A stretch of DNA of 64,000 bases. Source: Pseudomonas rustica (GTDB taxonomy: Bacteria > Pseudomonadota > Gammaproteobacteria > Pseudomonadales > Pseudomonadaceae). A program made the position numbers and the translations under genes. The notes beneath the pieces are model-generated. The model was not told the origin of the DNA and did no database searches. It saw nothing but the letters and a program-made list of their open reading frames with translations. Shown here in pieces: positions 42,007-49,612 of the stretch (positions are counted from its first letter, which is position 1; the number at the start of each line of letters is the position of its first letter). Location of the stretch: contig NZ_JAGYHF010000016.1 in NCBI RefSeq assembly GCF_018336155.1, positions 1 through 64,000 on the forward strand, given 5' to 3'.

Positions 42007-43212
42007 ATGAGCAGTAGCAAGAACAAGGAAATCGAGTATCTGCGCGGCGTGGCCATCCTGATGACGGTGTTGGCCCATAGTTCGTTGTTGTTGCCATTCC
42101 ATAGCGACTTCATGCAGAAAGTGTTCAATGTGTTTTCCCCGTGGTCGGGGGTGGACCTTTTTTTCTGTATTTCCGGTTACGTGGTCAGCAAAGCGTACCT
42201 CGACTATTTTGATAAAAATCGTGAGCAGGGCCGATTCGGCCTCGCGGCCACCTCGTTCTGGATCCGGCGGGCCTACCGCCTGCTGCCCACGGCGTGGCTG
42301 TGGGTATTGATTCCGCTGGCGTTCTCGATCTTTTTCAACCAGTCGAATGCATTCCAGTCGTGGTTCGATAATTTGCGCAGCTTCACGGCCGTCGCCACCT
42401 TCACCGGCAACCTGGCGAACCAGTACGGTGTGCTGCTGGGGCCAAATTCGGTGTACTGGAGCCTGGCGCTGGAGGAGCAGTTTTACTTCATCTTCCCGCT
42501 GTTTCTGCTGCTGATCACATCCACCCGTTGGCGAGTAATCGCCCTGCTCGCACTGATTGCCGTGCAGTTCCCGTTCAATCGTTATGCCTTCGGCGGGCCA
42601 ACGGCGGCCATGCTCTTCTCGTTCCGTCTGGATGCGATGATGTGGGGGATTCTTCTGTGCCTGTTCACGCGCACCTCACTGTACAAAGACATTGAGCCAG
42701 TGGCGCTGGGCGCCAGCCTGATCAAACGGTTCGGGTTGACGCTGTTCTTGCTGTACATGCTCGGGGCCATTGCCGGGCAACTGATCGCCATGCCCATCGC
42801 GGTGGGGCTGATCGCGTTGAATGCATTGGTTCTGGTCTGGCTCTCGAGTTATCAAAAAGGCTATGTCTACTGCCCGGCGTTCTTGAGTGGAATTGCCCAA
42901 TGGCTAGGCTCGCGTTCTTACGCTTTGTACGTCATACACATGTTCGCCTACCACTTGAGTACCGAAATCTGGAGTCGAGTGGCCAGCGACAGAGGTGTCG
43001 AACTGGGGCCTGAGTTCACCGTGGAAATGTTGCTCACCTCGTTTGCGATCATGTTGGTCTGCAGCGAGTTGAACTACCGTTTTGTCGAGACTCCGCTGCG
43101 TCGACGCGGCGCGGAAATCGCACGGCGCAGAATGGCTGGTGTGAGCACGTCGGAAACCGCCAGGGACAAACTCCCGGCAGATCGTCCGGTACGCTCGACA
43201 GAGCTGTCTTGA
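42007..43212 (+). CDS. Membrane acyltransferase, acyltransferase-3 (OafA/YrhL-like) family
   Basis: These integral membrane enzymes transfer acyl groups, often acetyl, to sugars of O-antigen, exopolysaccharide or peptidoglycan; the acceptor here is unknown. The 401 residues start KNKEIEYLRGVAILMTVLAH, with the conserved Arg and catalytic-type His. FFCISGYVVS, FWIRRAYRLLPTAW and YWSLALEEQFYFIFPL then follow, all hallmarks, with about ten helices. I chose the ATG at 42007; the frame extends 40 codons upstream without family-like sequence. Just upstream a 9-bp inverted repeat CCAGTCGCA/TGCGACTGG spans 41900-41931. The gene stands alone between terminators. Confidence 0.9.
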   Translation: MSSSKNKEIEYLRGVAILMTVLAHSSLLLPFHSDFMQKVFNVFSPWSGVDLFFCISGYVVSKAYLDYFDKNREQGRFGLAATSFWIRRAYRLLPTAWLWVLIPLAFSIFFNQSNAFQSWFDNLRSFTAVATFTGNLANQYGVLLGPNSVYWSLALEEQFYFIFPLFLLLITSTRWRVIALLALIAVQFPFNRYAFGGPTAAMLFSFRLDAMMWGILLCLFTRTSLYKDIEPVALGASLIKRFGLTLFLLYMLGAIAGQLIAMPIAVGLIALNALVLVWLSSYQKGYVYCPAFLSGIAQWLGSRSYALYVIHMFAYHLSTEIWSRVASDRGVELGPEFTVEMLLTSFAIMLVCSELNYRFVETPLRRRGAEIARRRMAGVSTSETARDKLPADRPVRSTELS

Positions 43213-43221
43213 CCGAGGGCG

Positions 43222-43257
43222 AAAAAAACCGTAGAGCTCACGCGCTACGGTTTTTTT
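43222..43257. terminator. Bidirectional terminator between acyltransferase and yjfC
   Basis: AAAAAAACCGTAG and CTACGGTTTTTTT form a 13-bp stem around a 10-base loop. It serves the acyltransferase on + and the end of the yjf operon on -. Confidence 0.93.
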
Positions 43258-43280
43258 ATGGCTGAAAAGTGGCCTATGGC

Positions 43281-44438
43281 TCAGTCGAGGATCAGGTGCG
43301 GCAGGAAGCGGCTCGAGTCTTTGGTGATCAGGCTGTTGTCTTCGCGCACGCCAATCCCCGCTGCTTGATCGCCAATCACCCACGAACCAATCAGCGTGTA
43401 GCTGTCGCCAAACTTCGGCAGTGGCGCAAATTCCTGCAGGATAAACGGCGCATCGGTGTAGGGCCCGTCTTCTTTGACGATCAGACCTTCAGCCGTGTGC
43501 AACTCAATGTTCGCGCCTTCACGGGAAAAGTACGGCTTGCGCACCCAACCCTTGGGCACCGCACTGGCCGGGTTTGGATCAAGGTGCGCCGCGAGCAAGT
43601 TCGGATGACCCTTGTGCAGTTCCCACAATAAAGGGAGCGCGCCTTTGTTCGACAGAATCGCCTTCCACGCCGGTTCAAAAAACTGCGTATCGCACTCGGC
43701 AATCGCCGCGCCGAAAGGTTCGTGGAAGATGAACTCCCAGGCGTGCAGCTTGAACAGGTGCGGGATCCAGCGATCCTGCAGATCGACAAAGCGGCCCTCA
43801 GAAGTCAGGCCAATGTCTTCAATGTCGATGTGCCGCGATTCGATGCCGACTTTTTCTGCGATCAGCCGCAGGTAATCGGTGGTGCCCTTGTCTTCGATCG
43901 AGTCTTTCATCGAAGAAAAATAGAACGGCCGCGTCAGCTTCAGTTCGGCAAAGGCCTGATGCAGCTTGGTGTCGATGCTGTTGAACTGGTCGGCATTCGC
44001 CGGCAGCGTGCCGCGCTCGATGCATTGCTCCAGCCAGCCCCACTGAAACGCCGCTGCCTCGTACAGGCTGGTCGGCGTGTCGTAGTTGAGCTCCAGCAGT
44101 TTCGCCGGGCCGTTACCGCTGTAGGAAAAATCCATGCGCCCGTACAGATGCGGATGACCTTCGCGCCAGGAGGTGCGGATCATGTCGTAGTACGGCGCAG
44201 GGATGCTCAGACGATCCAGCAACTCTTCGCTATTAACAACCCGGTCGACCAGATCCATGCACATCTCGTGCAGCTCGGTGGTCGGATCCTCAAGATCGTT
44301 TTCGATCTGCGCGAGCGTGAACTGGTAGTACGCGCTTTCGTCCCAGTAGGGCTCGTCGTCGATGGTGTGAAACATAAAGCCGAGGCTTTCGGCGGTCTGT
44401 TTCCAGTCGGGGCGCTCGGCGCAGAGGATTTTCTTCAT
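43281..44438 (-). CDS. yjfC: Glutathionylspermidine-synthase-like ATP-grasp ligase (YjfC/YgiC family)
   Basis: Its family shares the C-terminal ATP-grasp amide-ligase domain of glutathionylspermidine synthase but lacks the N-terminal amidase. E. coli YgiC and YjfC are the models and their product is not established. The 385 residues begin MKKILCAERPDWKQTAESLG. YGRMDFSYSGNGPAKLLELN and DTPTSLYEAAAFQW form the substrate/ATP core, and the end is IGVREDNSLITKDSSRFLPH. The start at 44438 lies 2 bases from the yjfM stop, so translation is probably coupled. It is last in the operon, before a terminator. Confidence 0.9.
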   Translation of the reverse strand: MKKILCAERPDWKQTAESLGFMFHTIDDEPYWDESAYYQFTLAQIENDLEDPTTELHEMCMDLVDRVVNSEELLDRLSIPAPYYDMIRTSWREGHPHLYGRMDFSYSGNGPAKLLELNYDTPTSLYEAAAFQWGWLEQCIERGTLPANADQFNSIDTKLHQAFAELKLTRPFYFSSMKDSIEDKGTTDYLRLIAEKVGIESRHIDIEDIGLTSEGRFVDLQDRWIPHLFKLHAWEFIFHEPFGAAIAECDTQFFEPAWKAILSNKGALPLLWELHKGHPNLLAAHLDPNPASAVPKGWVRKPYFSREGANIELHTAEGLIVKEDGPYTDAPFILQEFAPLPKFGDSYTLIGSWVIGDQAAGIGVREDNSLITKDSSRFLPHLILD

Positions 44439-44440
44439 CG

Positions 44441-45130
44441 TCAGCTGCTCGAGCGACCGGAACTGCTGCCCCAGCCACCCCAACCGCTGCGAGCACTCGA
44501 CTGGCTACCGAAGCCGCCGCGCGAGGTCGACGAGGCAACGTTGACCGGTTTGCTTTTGCTGCTTTCGTAATCCGTTTGGCTGCGCGTCGTCGTTTCGGCT
44601 CTGCGGTATTGCGTCGAAGTGTTGTAGGGCTGGCGTGTGTCGCGATCGCGGTACACCGTGCGATTGACGTTGTTGCTCATCGCATTGCCGATCAGCCAAC
44701 CGGTCAGCCAGCCACTGCCGCCGCCACTGGAGGTGTGCGAAGTGTTTTGCACATTCTGCGCGGCGGCTGCGTCACCCGCCGGCATTTGCGCGCCGGCGAT
44801 GGCGTCGAGGTTCTGCGCCGGTTCACCGTTCTGCGGCACTTTGAAGCCGCCGAGTTTCGGCACGAAGCGGCCGTCGGAATTTTTCTGACACCAATCGGCG
44901 GCGAAGTCGGCGTCGCACTTGGCCTTGTCGTCGTACGCCGGGGCGATGCGCCGGTGTTCGGTCAGGGCTGCGACGTAGGCGTTGGAGCAGACATCGGCGG
45001 CCACTTCGGCATCGACGCACTGTTCCACGCTCTGGAAGTTACGCGGCTGCTCGACCGCCGCCGCTTCACCGGAGATGGCCATGGCCACCGACGCGGCGAG
45101 GGACAACTGCACATATTTACTGCGTTTCAT
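44441..45130 (-). CDS. yjfM: DUF1190 family exported protein (YjfM/YgiB)
   Basis: No biochemical function is established; in E. coli the two DUF1190 genes each precede a YgiC-type ligase, as here. The 229 residues begin MKRSKYVQLSLAASVAMAIS, a signal peptide with cleavage likely after AAA near 25. The cysteine-containing core follows (CVDAEVAADVCSNAYVAAL, CDADFAADWCQ). A Gly/Ser-rich C-terminal half holds SGGGSGWLTGWLIGNAM and a tail of Ser, Gly and Arg. The four visible cysteines could form periplasmic disulfides. An upstream ATG at 45169 would overlap yjfL and lacks a signal-peptide start. Confidence 0.85.
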   Translation of the reverse strand: MKRSKYVQLSLAASVAMAISGEAAAVEQPRNFQSVEQCVDAEVAADVCSNAYVAALTEHRRIAPAYDDKAKCDADFAADWCQKNSDGRFVPKLGGFKVPQNGEPAQNLDAIAGAQMPAGDAAAAQNVQNTSHTSSGGGSGWLTGWLIGNAMSNNVNRTVYRDRDTRQPYNTSTQYRRAETTTRSQTDYESSKSKPVNVASSTSRGGFGSQSSARSGWGGWGSSSGRSSS

Positions 45131-45147
45131 CGAAGGCTTCCTGCCGG

Positions 45148-45573
45148 TCAGTTGGACGGGGTCATGCACGCGGCGTTAAGCATGCCGACGCTGATGGCGA
45201 CCGCTGCCACGTAAATGCCCGAAGCGATTTCACCGTTGGCAATGCGCTGCGAGGTGCCTTTGAGCACCAGGCCGGTGGCGAGGAATGCCAGCAGTTGCAC
45301 AACAGCGGCAATCACCGCCCACAGGACGAAGTCGAGGACATTGACCGAGAAGGCGATCACGTTGCTGGCCGGGATCGCGAAACCGATGATCGCACCGGAC
45401 AGGGCAATAGCGGCGGCGACGTTGCCGGAGCGAATCAACTCGAACTCTTTGTGCGGGGTGATGCGCGTGTAGACGAATTGGAACAGCATGAACAGCAGCA
45501 CGGCGCCGATCAGGTAGACGACGAAACCGACCAGCGCGGTTTTGTTCAGGGAAACGGCCAGCACTTCCAGCAT
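45148..45573 (-). CDS. yjfL: DUF350 inner-membrane protein (YjfL)
   Basis: A 141-residue integral membrane protein with four hydrophobic segments at about 12-35, 52-70, 78-102 and 117-135, the arrangement of the DUF350 family. The motif RSGNVAAAIALSGAIIGFAI is the characteristic internal repeat. Biochemical function is unknown; it probably provides the membrane platform for the other Yjf proteins. It lies 15 bases after yjfK and 17 before yjfM, within the operon. Confidence 0.88.
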   Translation of the reverse strand: MLEVLAVSLNKTALVGFVVYLIGAVLLFMLFQFVYTRITPHKEFELIRSGNVAAAIALSGAIIGFAIPASNVIAFSVNVLDFVLWAVIAAVVQLLAFLATGLVLKGTSQRIANGEIASGIYVAAVAISVGMLNAACMTPSN

Positions 45574-45588
45574 GAAAAACTTCCTTTT

Positions 45589-46239
45589 TTAGATGGGGCT
45601 CAGATCAGTCGTGTACAGCGAGATACCCAACGAGGTGCTCAGGCTGACGGTGCCTTCTTCGTCCTGTTCGACGGAGAACAGCAGCAGTTCGCGGCGATCG
45701 GTCAGGCCGGTTTCGCGTGCATATAGCATCGAGTGGTGTTCGATGGTGTAGGACTCGTCCGGATTGATGACTTGTTCGGTCATCGGCACCAGTTCGGTCT
45801 GGCCCTGTTCGGTGCCCCATTCGCGGGTGTACTCGACGCCATCGTGGGTGTAGGTCGGCAGGCCGATCGCGCTGTTAGGGCCGGCCAGGCGCTGCAGTTC
45901 GGCGTCACTGTTGACGGTCACGTAACTGAGGTAGTTGAACAGCGTGACCGATTCGATCTGGTCATCGCCGGTAACGTGGATCTGCAGCCAGAAATCCTCG
46001 TCGTTCATGTAATAGCGGTGCAGTTTGTTCGACTGGCCGAGGTCGACCCAACCGGCGCTCCAGATCGCTTGATCGAAGGGCACGCGCACCGTGGTCGAAC
46101 CGTCGAGCAACAGCGCCAGCGTCGTATCGAACCTGACAGCCTTGCCCTGGGCCATGCCGAGTGGGCCACTGGCAACGGTCGGTGTCGGCGCAGCGGTCTG
46201 CCAGTTGCTGGTGCCCAGCAAATCTTTAAACCATCCCAT
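45589..46239 (-). CDS. yjfK: DUF2491 family protein (YjfK)
   Basis: A 216-residue soluble protein of unknown function, similar in length to E. coli YjfK. It begins MGWFKDLLGTSNW, has an acidic, aromatic-rich core (YYMNDEDFWLQIHVTGDDQI) and ends GTVSLSTSLGISLYTTDLSP plus I. No membrane helices or catalytic motif are evident. The start at 46239 was chosen for the family-type GWFKDLLG opening; the frame is open 44 codons upstream into the REP element. A 177-base gap with a REP doublet separates it from yjfJ. Confidence 0.85.
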   Translation of the reverse strand: MGWFKDLLGTSNWQTAAPTPTVASGPLGMAQGKAVRFDTTLALLLDGSTTVRVPFDQAIWSAGWVDLGQSNKLHRYYMNDEDFWLQIHVTGDDQIESVTLFNYLSYVTVNSDAELQRLAGPNSAIGLPTYTHDGVEYTREWGTEQGQTELVPMTEQVINPDESYTIEHHSMLYARETGLTDRRELLLFSVEQDEEGTVSLSTSLGISLYTTDLSPI

Positions 46240-46315
46240 GGGTACGTTCCTTGAGGCGGGTGGAAGTGTTCGTCGGCGGAAAAAAGCGTGGCTAGTGTAC
46301 CGGGCCGGGATCCCA

Positions 46316-46399
46316 TGTAGGAGCTGCCGAAGGCTGCGATCTTTTGATTTTGTTTTTAAAGACAAGATCAAAAGATCGCAGCCTTCGGCAGCTCCTACA
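46316..46399. repeat. REP doublet, class A (GTAGGAGCTGCCGAAGGCTGC), inside the yjf operon
   Basis: Two perfect 33-bp inverted arms (46316-46348 and 46367-46399) are separated by 18 bases. The arm reads TGTAGGAGCTGCCGAAGGCT then GCGATCTTTTGAT. Transcribed from yjfJ to yjfK, it would fold into a very stable hairpin. The same unit, less perfect, recurs at 51749-51834. Confidence 0.93.
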
Positions 46400-46416
46400 C
46401 AGGGCAGGTTGCGATG

Positions 46417-47115
46417 TTACTGAGCGGATTTCTGCTTCAGGCGCTCAAGAATCGCGTTGGCGCTGCCGGCGTTCGGGGTGATGCCGGCTTCTTGCAGTTT
46501 GCGATCCAGGTCATTGCCGGTCGCGGCGTCTGCCAGTTCATCGGCTGCACTCAGCTCGGCGGCGCGTTGCTGCTGCTTGGCCTGCAGACGGTTCAGAGTG
46601 CCCACTGCGGTTTCCAGTTTGCCGTTGGCACCGCCGCTGGCGATGGACGCACTGACCTGAGCCTTTTGCACGCTGTCGCGGGCCTTGGCCATGTCGACTT
46701 GCTGGCGCAGGCTCTTGATGCGGGCTTCGGCCTTGTTGATGTCTTTGCGCATGTTTTCGGCGTAGACACCGAACTCGTCGCTCTGCTTTTTCTCGGCATC
46801 GAGGTCGTTGGTCAGGGTCGAAATCGCTTCGGCCACTTCCAGCGCCAGGTCTTCACGGCCAGCGTTGAGTGCAGACACAGCCTTGGCTTCGAGATCCTTG
46901 ATCTTGGCGTCGTACTCGCTCACGCGATCGGCGGCCAGTTTGTGCTTGGCCATGATGGTGACCAGCTCGCGACGTGCGTTCGACAGGGCGGTGTCGGCAT
47001 CGCGGATTTCCTGATCGAGGATGCGCAGGGCCTGTTGGTCGACGATCGATTCGCCGACTTCATTGGCGCCGCCGCGCAGCGCGGTGAACAACTTGCTCCA
47101 GATGGACTGAGTCAT
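46417..47115 (-). CDS. yjfJ: PspA/IM30 family membrane-remodelling protein (YjfJ)
   Basis: PspA/Vipp1 proteins are bacterial ESCRT-III relatives that polymerise on damaged membranes. The 232 residues begin MTQSIWSKLFTALRGGANEV, an amphipathic helix of the membrane-binding type. A long charged coiled coil (about 25-165) follows and the tail includes ITPNAGSANAILERLKQKSA. The length equals that of E. coli YjfJ as I recall it. It is second in the operon, 17 bases after yjfI. There is no pspBC or pspF nearby, so control differs from the classical phage-shock system. Confidence 0.9.
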   Translation of the reverse strand: MTQSIWSKLFTALRGGANEVGESIVDQQALRILDQEIRDADTALSNARRELVTIMAKHKLAADRVSEYDAKIKDLEAKAVSALNAGREDLALEVAEAISTLTNDLDAEKKQSDEFGVYAENMRKDINKAEARIKSLRQQVDMAKARDSVQKAQVSASIASGGANGKLETAVGTLNRLQAKQQQRAAELSAADELADAATGNDLDRKLQEAGITPNAGSANAILERLKQKSAQ

Positions 47116-47132
47116 TGGATTTTCCCTGTTGA

Positions 47133-47801
47133 TTACTTGAAGAAGTGTTCGAAGGCTTCGCTCGCGCGCTGCACGTTGTCGACCAGGGTTTTCACCTCGG
47201 TGACGACGTTGGTCAGGCTCGAGTCGGCGCTGAGGGCGCCAAACATGTTGTAAACGGTCTGCCCGTTGGGCATCGACTCGATACCGATCGACGACAGCGG
47301 GAACATTTCCCGGCTGCGCAAGACGGCGTCGTTGAAGGCGTGCACGTCGGTGATCGAATCGATATCGACCAGCACGGTGTCAACGATGATCTGTTGACCG
47401 GCGACGGCGATGTGAATCGGCAGACCGCCGAATTCGTTCATTTCCAGCTTGATGCTGGGTTCGGAGCTCTGGATCAGCGACAGCGTGATCTCGTGCGAAG
47501 CCACCTCGTCCAGGGCCTTGAGGGCGTTGAAGAGGCTATCGATATTCCAGTTGTTGCCTGCGCTCATGTAATTCTCCGACATGAAAGAGCCAGCCAGAAT
47601 CGGTTGGCGTAGCTGTTGCTCCATTTGCTTGAGCAAGCTTCGGTTTTCGGGAAGCACCCAAGTTTCGTGTTTCACATAACCGGCAGCGGCCAGGCCCGCA
47701 CGCATCTGCTTCATATAAAAGCTCGACGGTTTTTTTGCGGACGCCTTCGCGCGCTCTCCCTTGGGACTTTCGGATTTCGCGGTGGGGGAACGGCTTTTCA
47801 T
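47133..47801 (-). CDS. yjfI: DUF2170 protein (YjfI) with an added N-terminal DNA-binding-like domain
   Basis: The 222-residue frame has two parts. Residues about 1-25 are basic and disordered; 28-66 (FYMKQMRAGLAAAGYVKHET, then WVLPENRSLLKQMEQQLR) look like a strand-helix unit of ribbon-helix-helix-type small regulators. From M79 (NNWNIDSLFNALKALDEVAS onward) the sequence is the DUF2170 domain that, to my memory, is the whole of E. coli YjfI. The ATG at 47801 has only a weak ribosome site, while the internal ATG at 47567 has GGAG six bases upstream, so a 144-residue DUF2170 protein may also be made. The function of DUF2170 is unknown. It heads the operon, behind two palindromes. Confidence 0.8.
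   Translation of the reverse strand: MKSRSPTAKSESPKGERAKASAKKPSSFYMKQMRAGLAAAGYVKHETWVLPENRSLLKQMEQQLRQPILAGSFMSENYMSAGNNWNIDSLFNALKALDEVASHEITLSLIQSSEPSIKLEMNEFGGLPIHIAVAGQQIIVDTVLVDIDSITDVHAFNDAVLRSREMFPLSSIGIESMPNGQTVYNMFGALSADSSLTNVVTEVKTLVDNVQRASEAFEHFFK
47565..47577 (-). promoter_or_regulatory. Strong internal ribosome-binding site and start in yjfI
   Basis: On the - strand GGAG (47577-47574), six bases, then ATG (47567-47565). It is a better Shine-Dalgarno context than at the first start, and sits exactly at the boundary where DUF2170 begins. Confidence 0.6.
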
Positions 47802-47824
47802 GGCTATGACTCGGTTATGAACAT

Positions 47825-47836
47825 CTCACGCGTGAG
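47825..47836. promoter_or_regulatory. Palindromic operator CTCACGCGTGAG, proximal copy
   Basis: A perfect 12-bp palindrome 23 bases before the yjfI start, just downstream of the candidate -10, so it would cover the transcription start. It is identical to the second copy at 47871-47882. Confidence 0.75.
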
Positions 47837-47838
47837 CC

Positions 47839-47867
47839 ACACTACAACCAATCCAAAATGCCAGCAA
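47839..47867 (-). promoter_or_regulatory. Candidate promoter of the yjf operon
   Basis: On the - strand TTGCTG (47867-47862), a 17-bp spacer and TAGTGT (47844-47839). Neither hexamer is strong, but it lies exactly between the two identical palindromes. Confidence 0.45.
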
Positions 47868-47870
47868 TGA

Positions 47871-47882
47871 CTCACGCGTGAG
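47871..47882. promoter_or_regulatory. Palindromic operator CTCACGCGTGAG, distal copy
   Basis: An identical perfect 12-bp palindrome, 46 bases centre-to-centre from the proximal copy and 3 bases upstream of the candidate -35. Confidence 0.75.
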
Positions 47883-47898
47883 TTTTTTAAGACAGACG

Positions 47899-47925
47899 AA
47901 AAAAGGCCCGCAACGTGGCGGGCCC
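47899..47925 (-). terminator. Intrinsic terminator of the cysteine hydrolase gene
   Basis: On the - strand GGCCCGC, a six-base loop and GCGGGCC are followed by TTTTTT. It ends the hydrolase transcript before the yjf operators. Confidence 0.88.
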
Positions 47926-47955
47926 TCTGTTTATAGACTGTTTGCAAAGTGTTGC

Positions 47956-48510
47956 TTAGCGATCAGCCGACAGAAATTCGTCCGTCGAGATCACACTGGC
48001 GTAGGCAAAGCGCAGTGCCGACATGAACGCAGCGTGTACATGGGCGGCAGGCACGGTCAGGCCGTTGAATTCCAGATCGCGGCTGGCGCAGGCGTCGTGA
48101 ATCACCGTCACGGTGTAGCCAAGATCCGCTGCCGCGCGAGTGATGCCATCGACGCACATGTGGCTCATGCTGCCGACCACCACCAGCTCCTTGATGCCTT
48201 GCTCATCGAGGATCGATTGCAGTTCAGTCTCGCGAAACGAATTGACGAAGTGCTTGAGCACGACCGGCTCGTCGGCGCGGTTGAGCACTTTCGGGTGCAG
48301 CTTGGCGCCGTCTGAGCCCGGGGTGAAAAACGGCGCATCCGGCGAAGTGAATTCGTGGCGGATGTGCACCACTGAATCGCCCGCCTCACGGAACGCTGCA
48401 ATCAGTCGCACGGCGTTGTCGGCGGCGGCATCAGCGCCGACCAGCGGCCACTTGCCTTGGGGGAAGTAGTCGTTCTGGATATCGACTACGATGAGTGCTT
48501 GCTTGGCCAT
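47956..48510 (-). CDS. Cysteine hydrolase of the isochorismatase-like family
   Basis: These cytoplasmic hydrolases cleave amides or vinyl ethers (nicotinamidase, isochorismatase, N-carbamoyl amidases); the substrate here cannot be read from sequence. The 184 residues show the triad D10 (LIVVDIQNDYF), K86 (VVLKHFVNSF) and C119 (VGSMSHMCVDG), with the cis-peptide region intact. The start at 48510 was chosen for the conserved MAKQALIVVDIQND opening. It is divergent from a GlxA-type regulator 100 bases away, which likely controls it. Confidence 0.9.
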   Translation of the reverse strand: MAKQALIVVDIQNDYFPQGKWPLVGADAAADNAVRLIAAFREAGDSVVHIRHEFTSPDAPFFTPGSDGAKLHPKVLNRADEPVVLKHFVNSFRETELQSILDEQGIKELVVVGSMSHMCVDGITRAAADLGYTVTVIHDACASRDLEFNGLTVPAAHVHAAFMSALRFAYASVISTDEFLSADR

Positions 48511-48610
48511 GGGTGTGTCCTCGAAGTGCTTGTTGGTGTGGTGCAAGTATTGGCGCTGGCCGATGATTCGAGGATTGGCCGCACCGACAATAGACAGGGG
48601 AGAACTGACA

Positions 48611-49612
48611 ATGGGCGTTGAAAAAGCCGCCATCGCTGAACTCGGCGTGCTGATCTATCCCGGCGCGCAGATGGCGGCGGTGCATGGCTTGACCGATCTG
48701 TTCGGCGTGGCCAACCGCATTGCCGCTGAGCATCAGACCGCGCAATTGCCGGTGCTGCGGGTCAGTCATTGGCAGGTCAACGGTGATCAGCCGCCCGCGC
48801 GGGTTTACGACAGTCATCCGGGCGACGAAAGCGATTTGCTGGCGGTGCTGATTCCGCCGTCAATTGGCGGCTTCAGTTCGGCAAACATGCCACCCAGCCT
48901 TGCGCAGTGGTTGCGCGATCAACATGCCCGTGGCGCGACACTCGGCGGAGTCTGCGTGGGTTCGCTGATGTTGGCGGAAAGCGGTTTGCTCGATGGCCGT
49001 AGCGCCACCACCCACTGGACGTCGGCCAAGGCGTTCGCCGAGCAATACCCGAAGATCAAATTGAAAGCCGATACGCCCATCGTCGATGACGGCGACCTGA
49101 TTACCACCGCTGGATTGATGGCCTGGTCGGAGCTTGGCTTGCGCCTGGTCGACAGGCTGCTCGGGCCGAGCATCGCCACCGGCACCGCACGTTTTCTGGT
49201 GATCGAGCATAGCGACAGTGCCAGTGAGTGCGGGAGCAATTTTGCACCGATTCTCAGCCATGGCGATGCGGCGATTCTCAAGGTTCAGCATTGGCTGCAA
49301 AGCACCGGCGCGACGGATGTTTCGCTGACCGCGATGGCCGAGCGTGCAGGGCTGGAGGAGCGCACGTTTCTGCGGCGGTTTCGCGCGGCGAGCGGGTTGA
49401 AGCCGACCGAGTATTGTCAGCATCTGCGGGTGGGCAAGGCGCGCGAGATGCTCGAGTTCACCAATGGCACGATCGATCACATTGCGTGGACGGTGGGGTA
49501 TCAGGATCCGGGAGCGTTTCGGGCGATCTTCAGGAAGATCACCGGGCTGGCGCCGAGTGATTATCGGGCGCGGTTTGGTGTGACCCCGAACTTGAAGGCG
49601 ACAAATTCTTAA
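48611..49612 (+). CDS. GlxA-type AraC family transcriptional regulator
   Basis: The 333 residues combine an N-terminal DJ-1/PfpI-like domain (ELGVLIYPGAQMAAVHGLTD, GVCVGSLMLAESGLLDGRSA) with a C-terminal AraC two-helix-turn-helix domain (about 225-325, including VSLTAMAERAGLEERTFLRR and IDHIAWTVGYQDPGAFRAIF). Relatives sense small metabolites. It is transcribed away from the cysteine hydrolase, whose expression it probably activates in response to that enzyme's substrate. The start ATG at 48611 follows GGGGAGAAC; the frame is open 40 codons further up across the divergent promoter. Confidence 0.9.
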   Translation: MGVEKAAIAELGVLIYPGAQMAAVHGLTDLFGVANRIAAEHQTAQLPVLRVSHWQVNGDQPPARVYDSHPGDESDLLAVLIPPSIGGFSSANMPPSLAQWLRDQHARGATLGGVCVGSLMLAESGLLDGRSATTHWTSAKAFAEQYPKIKLKADTPIVDDGDLITTAGLMAWSELGLRLVDRLLGPSIATGTARFLVIEHSDSASECGSNFAPILSHGDAAILKVQHWLQSTGATDVSLTAMAERAGLEERTFLRRFRAASGLKPTEYCQHLRVGKAREMLEFTNGTIDHIAWTVGYQDPGAFRAIFRKITGLAPSDYRARFGVTPNLKATNS

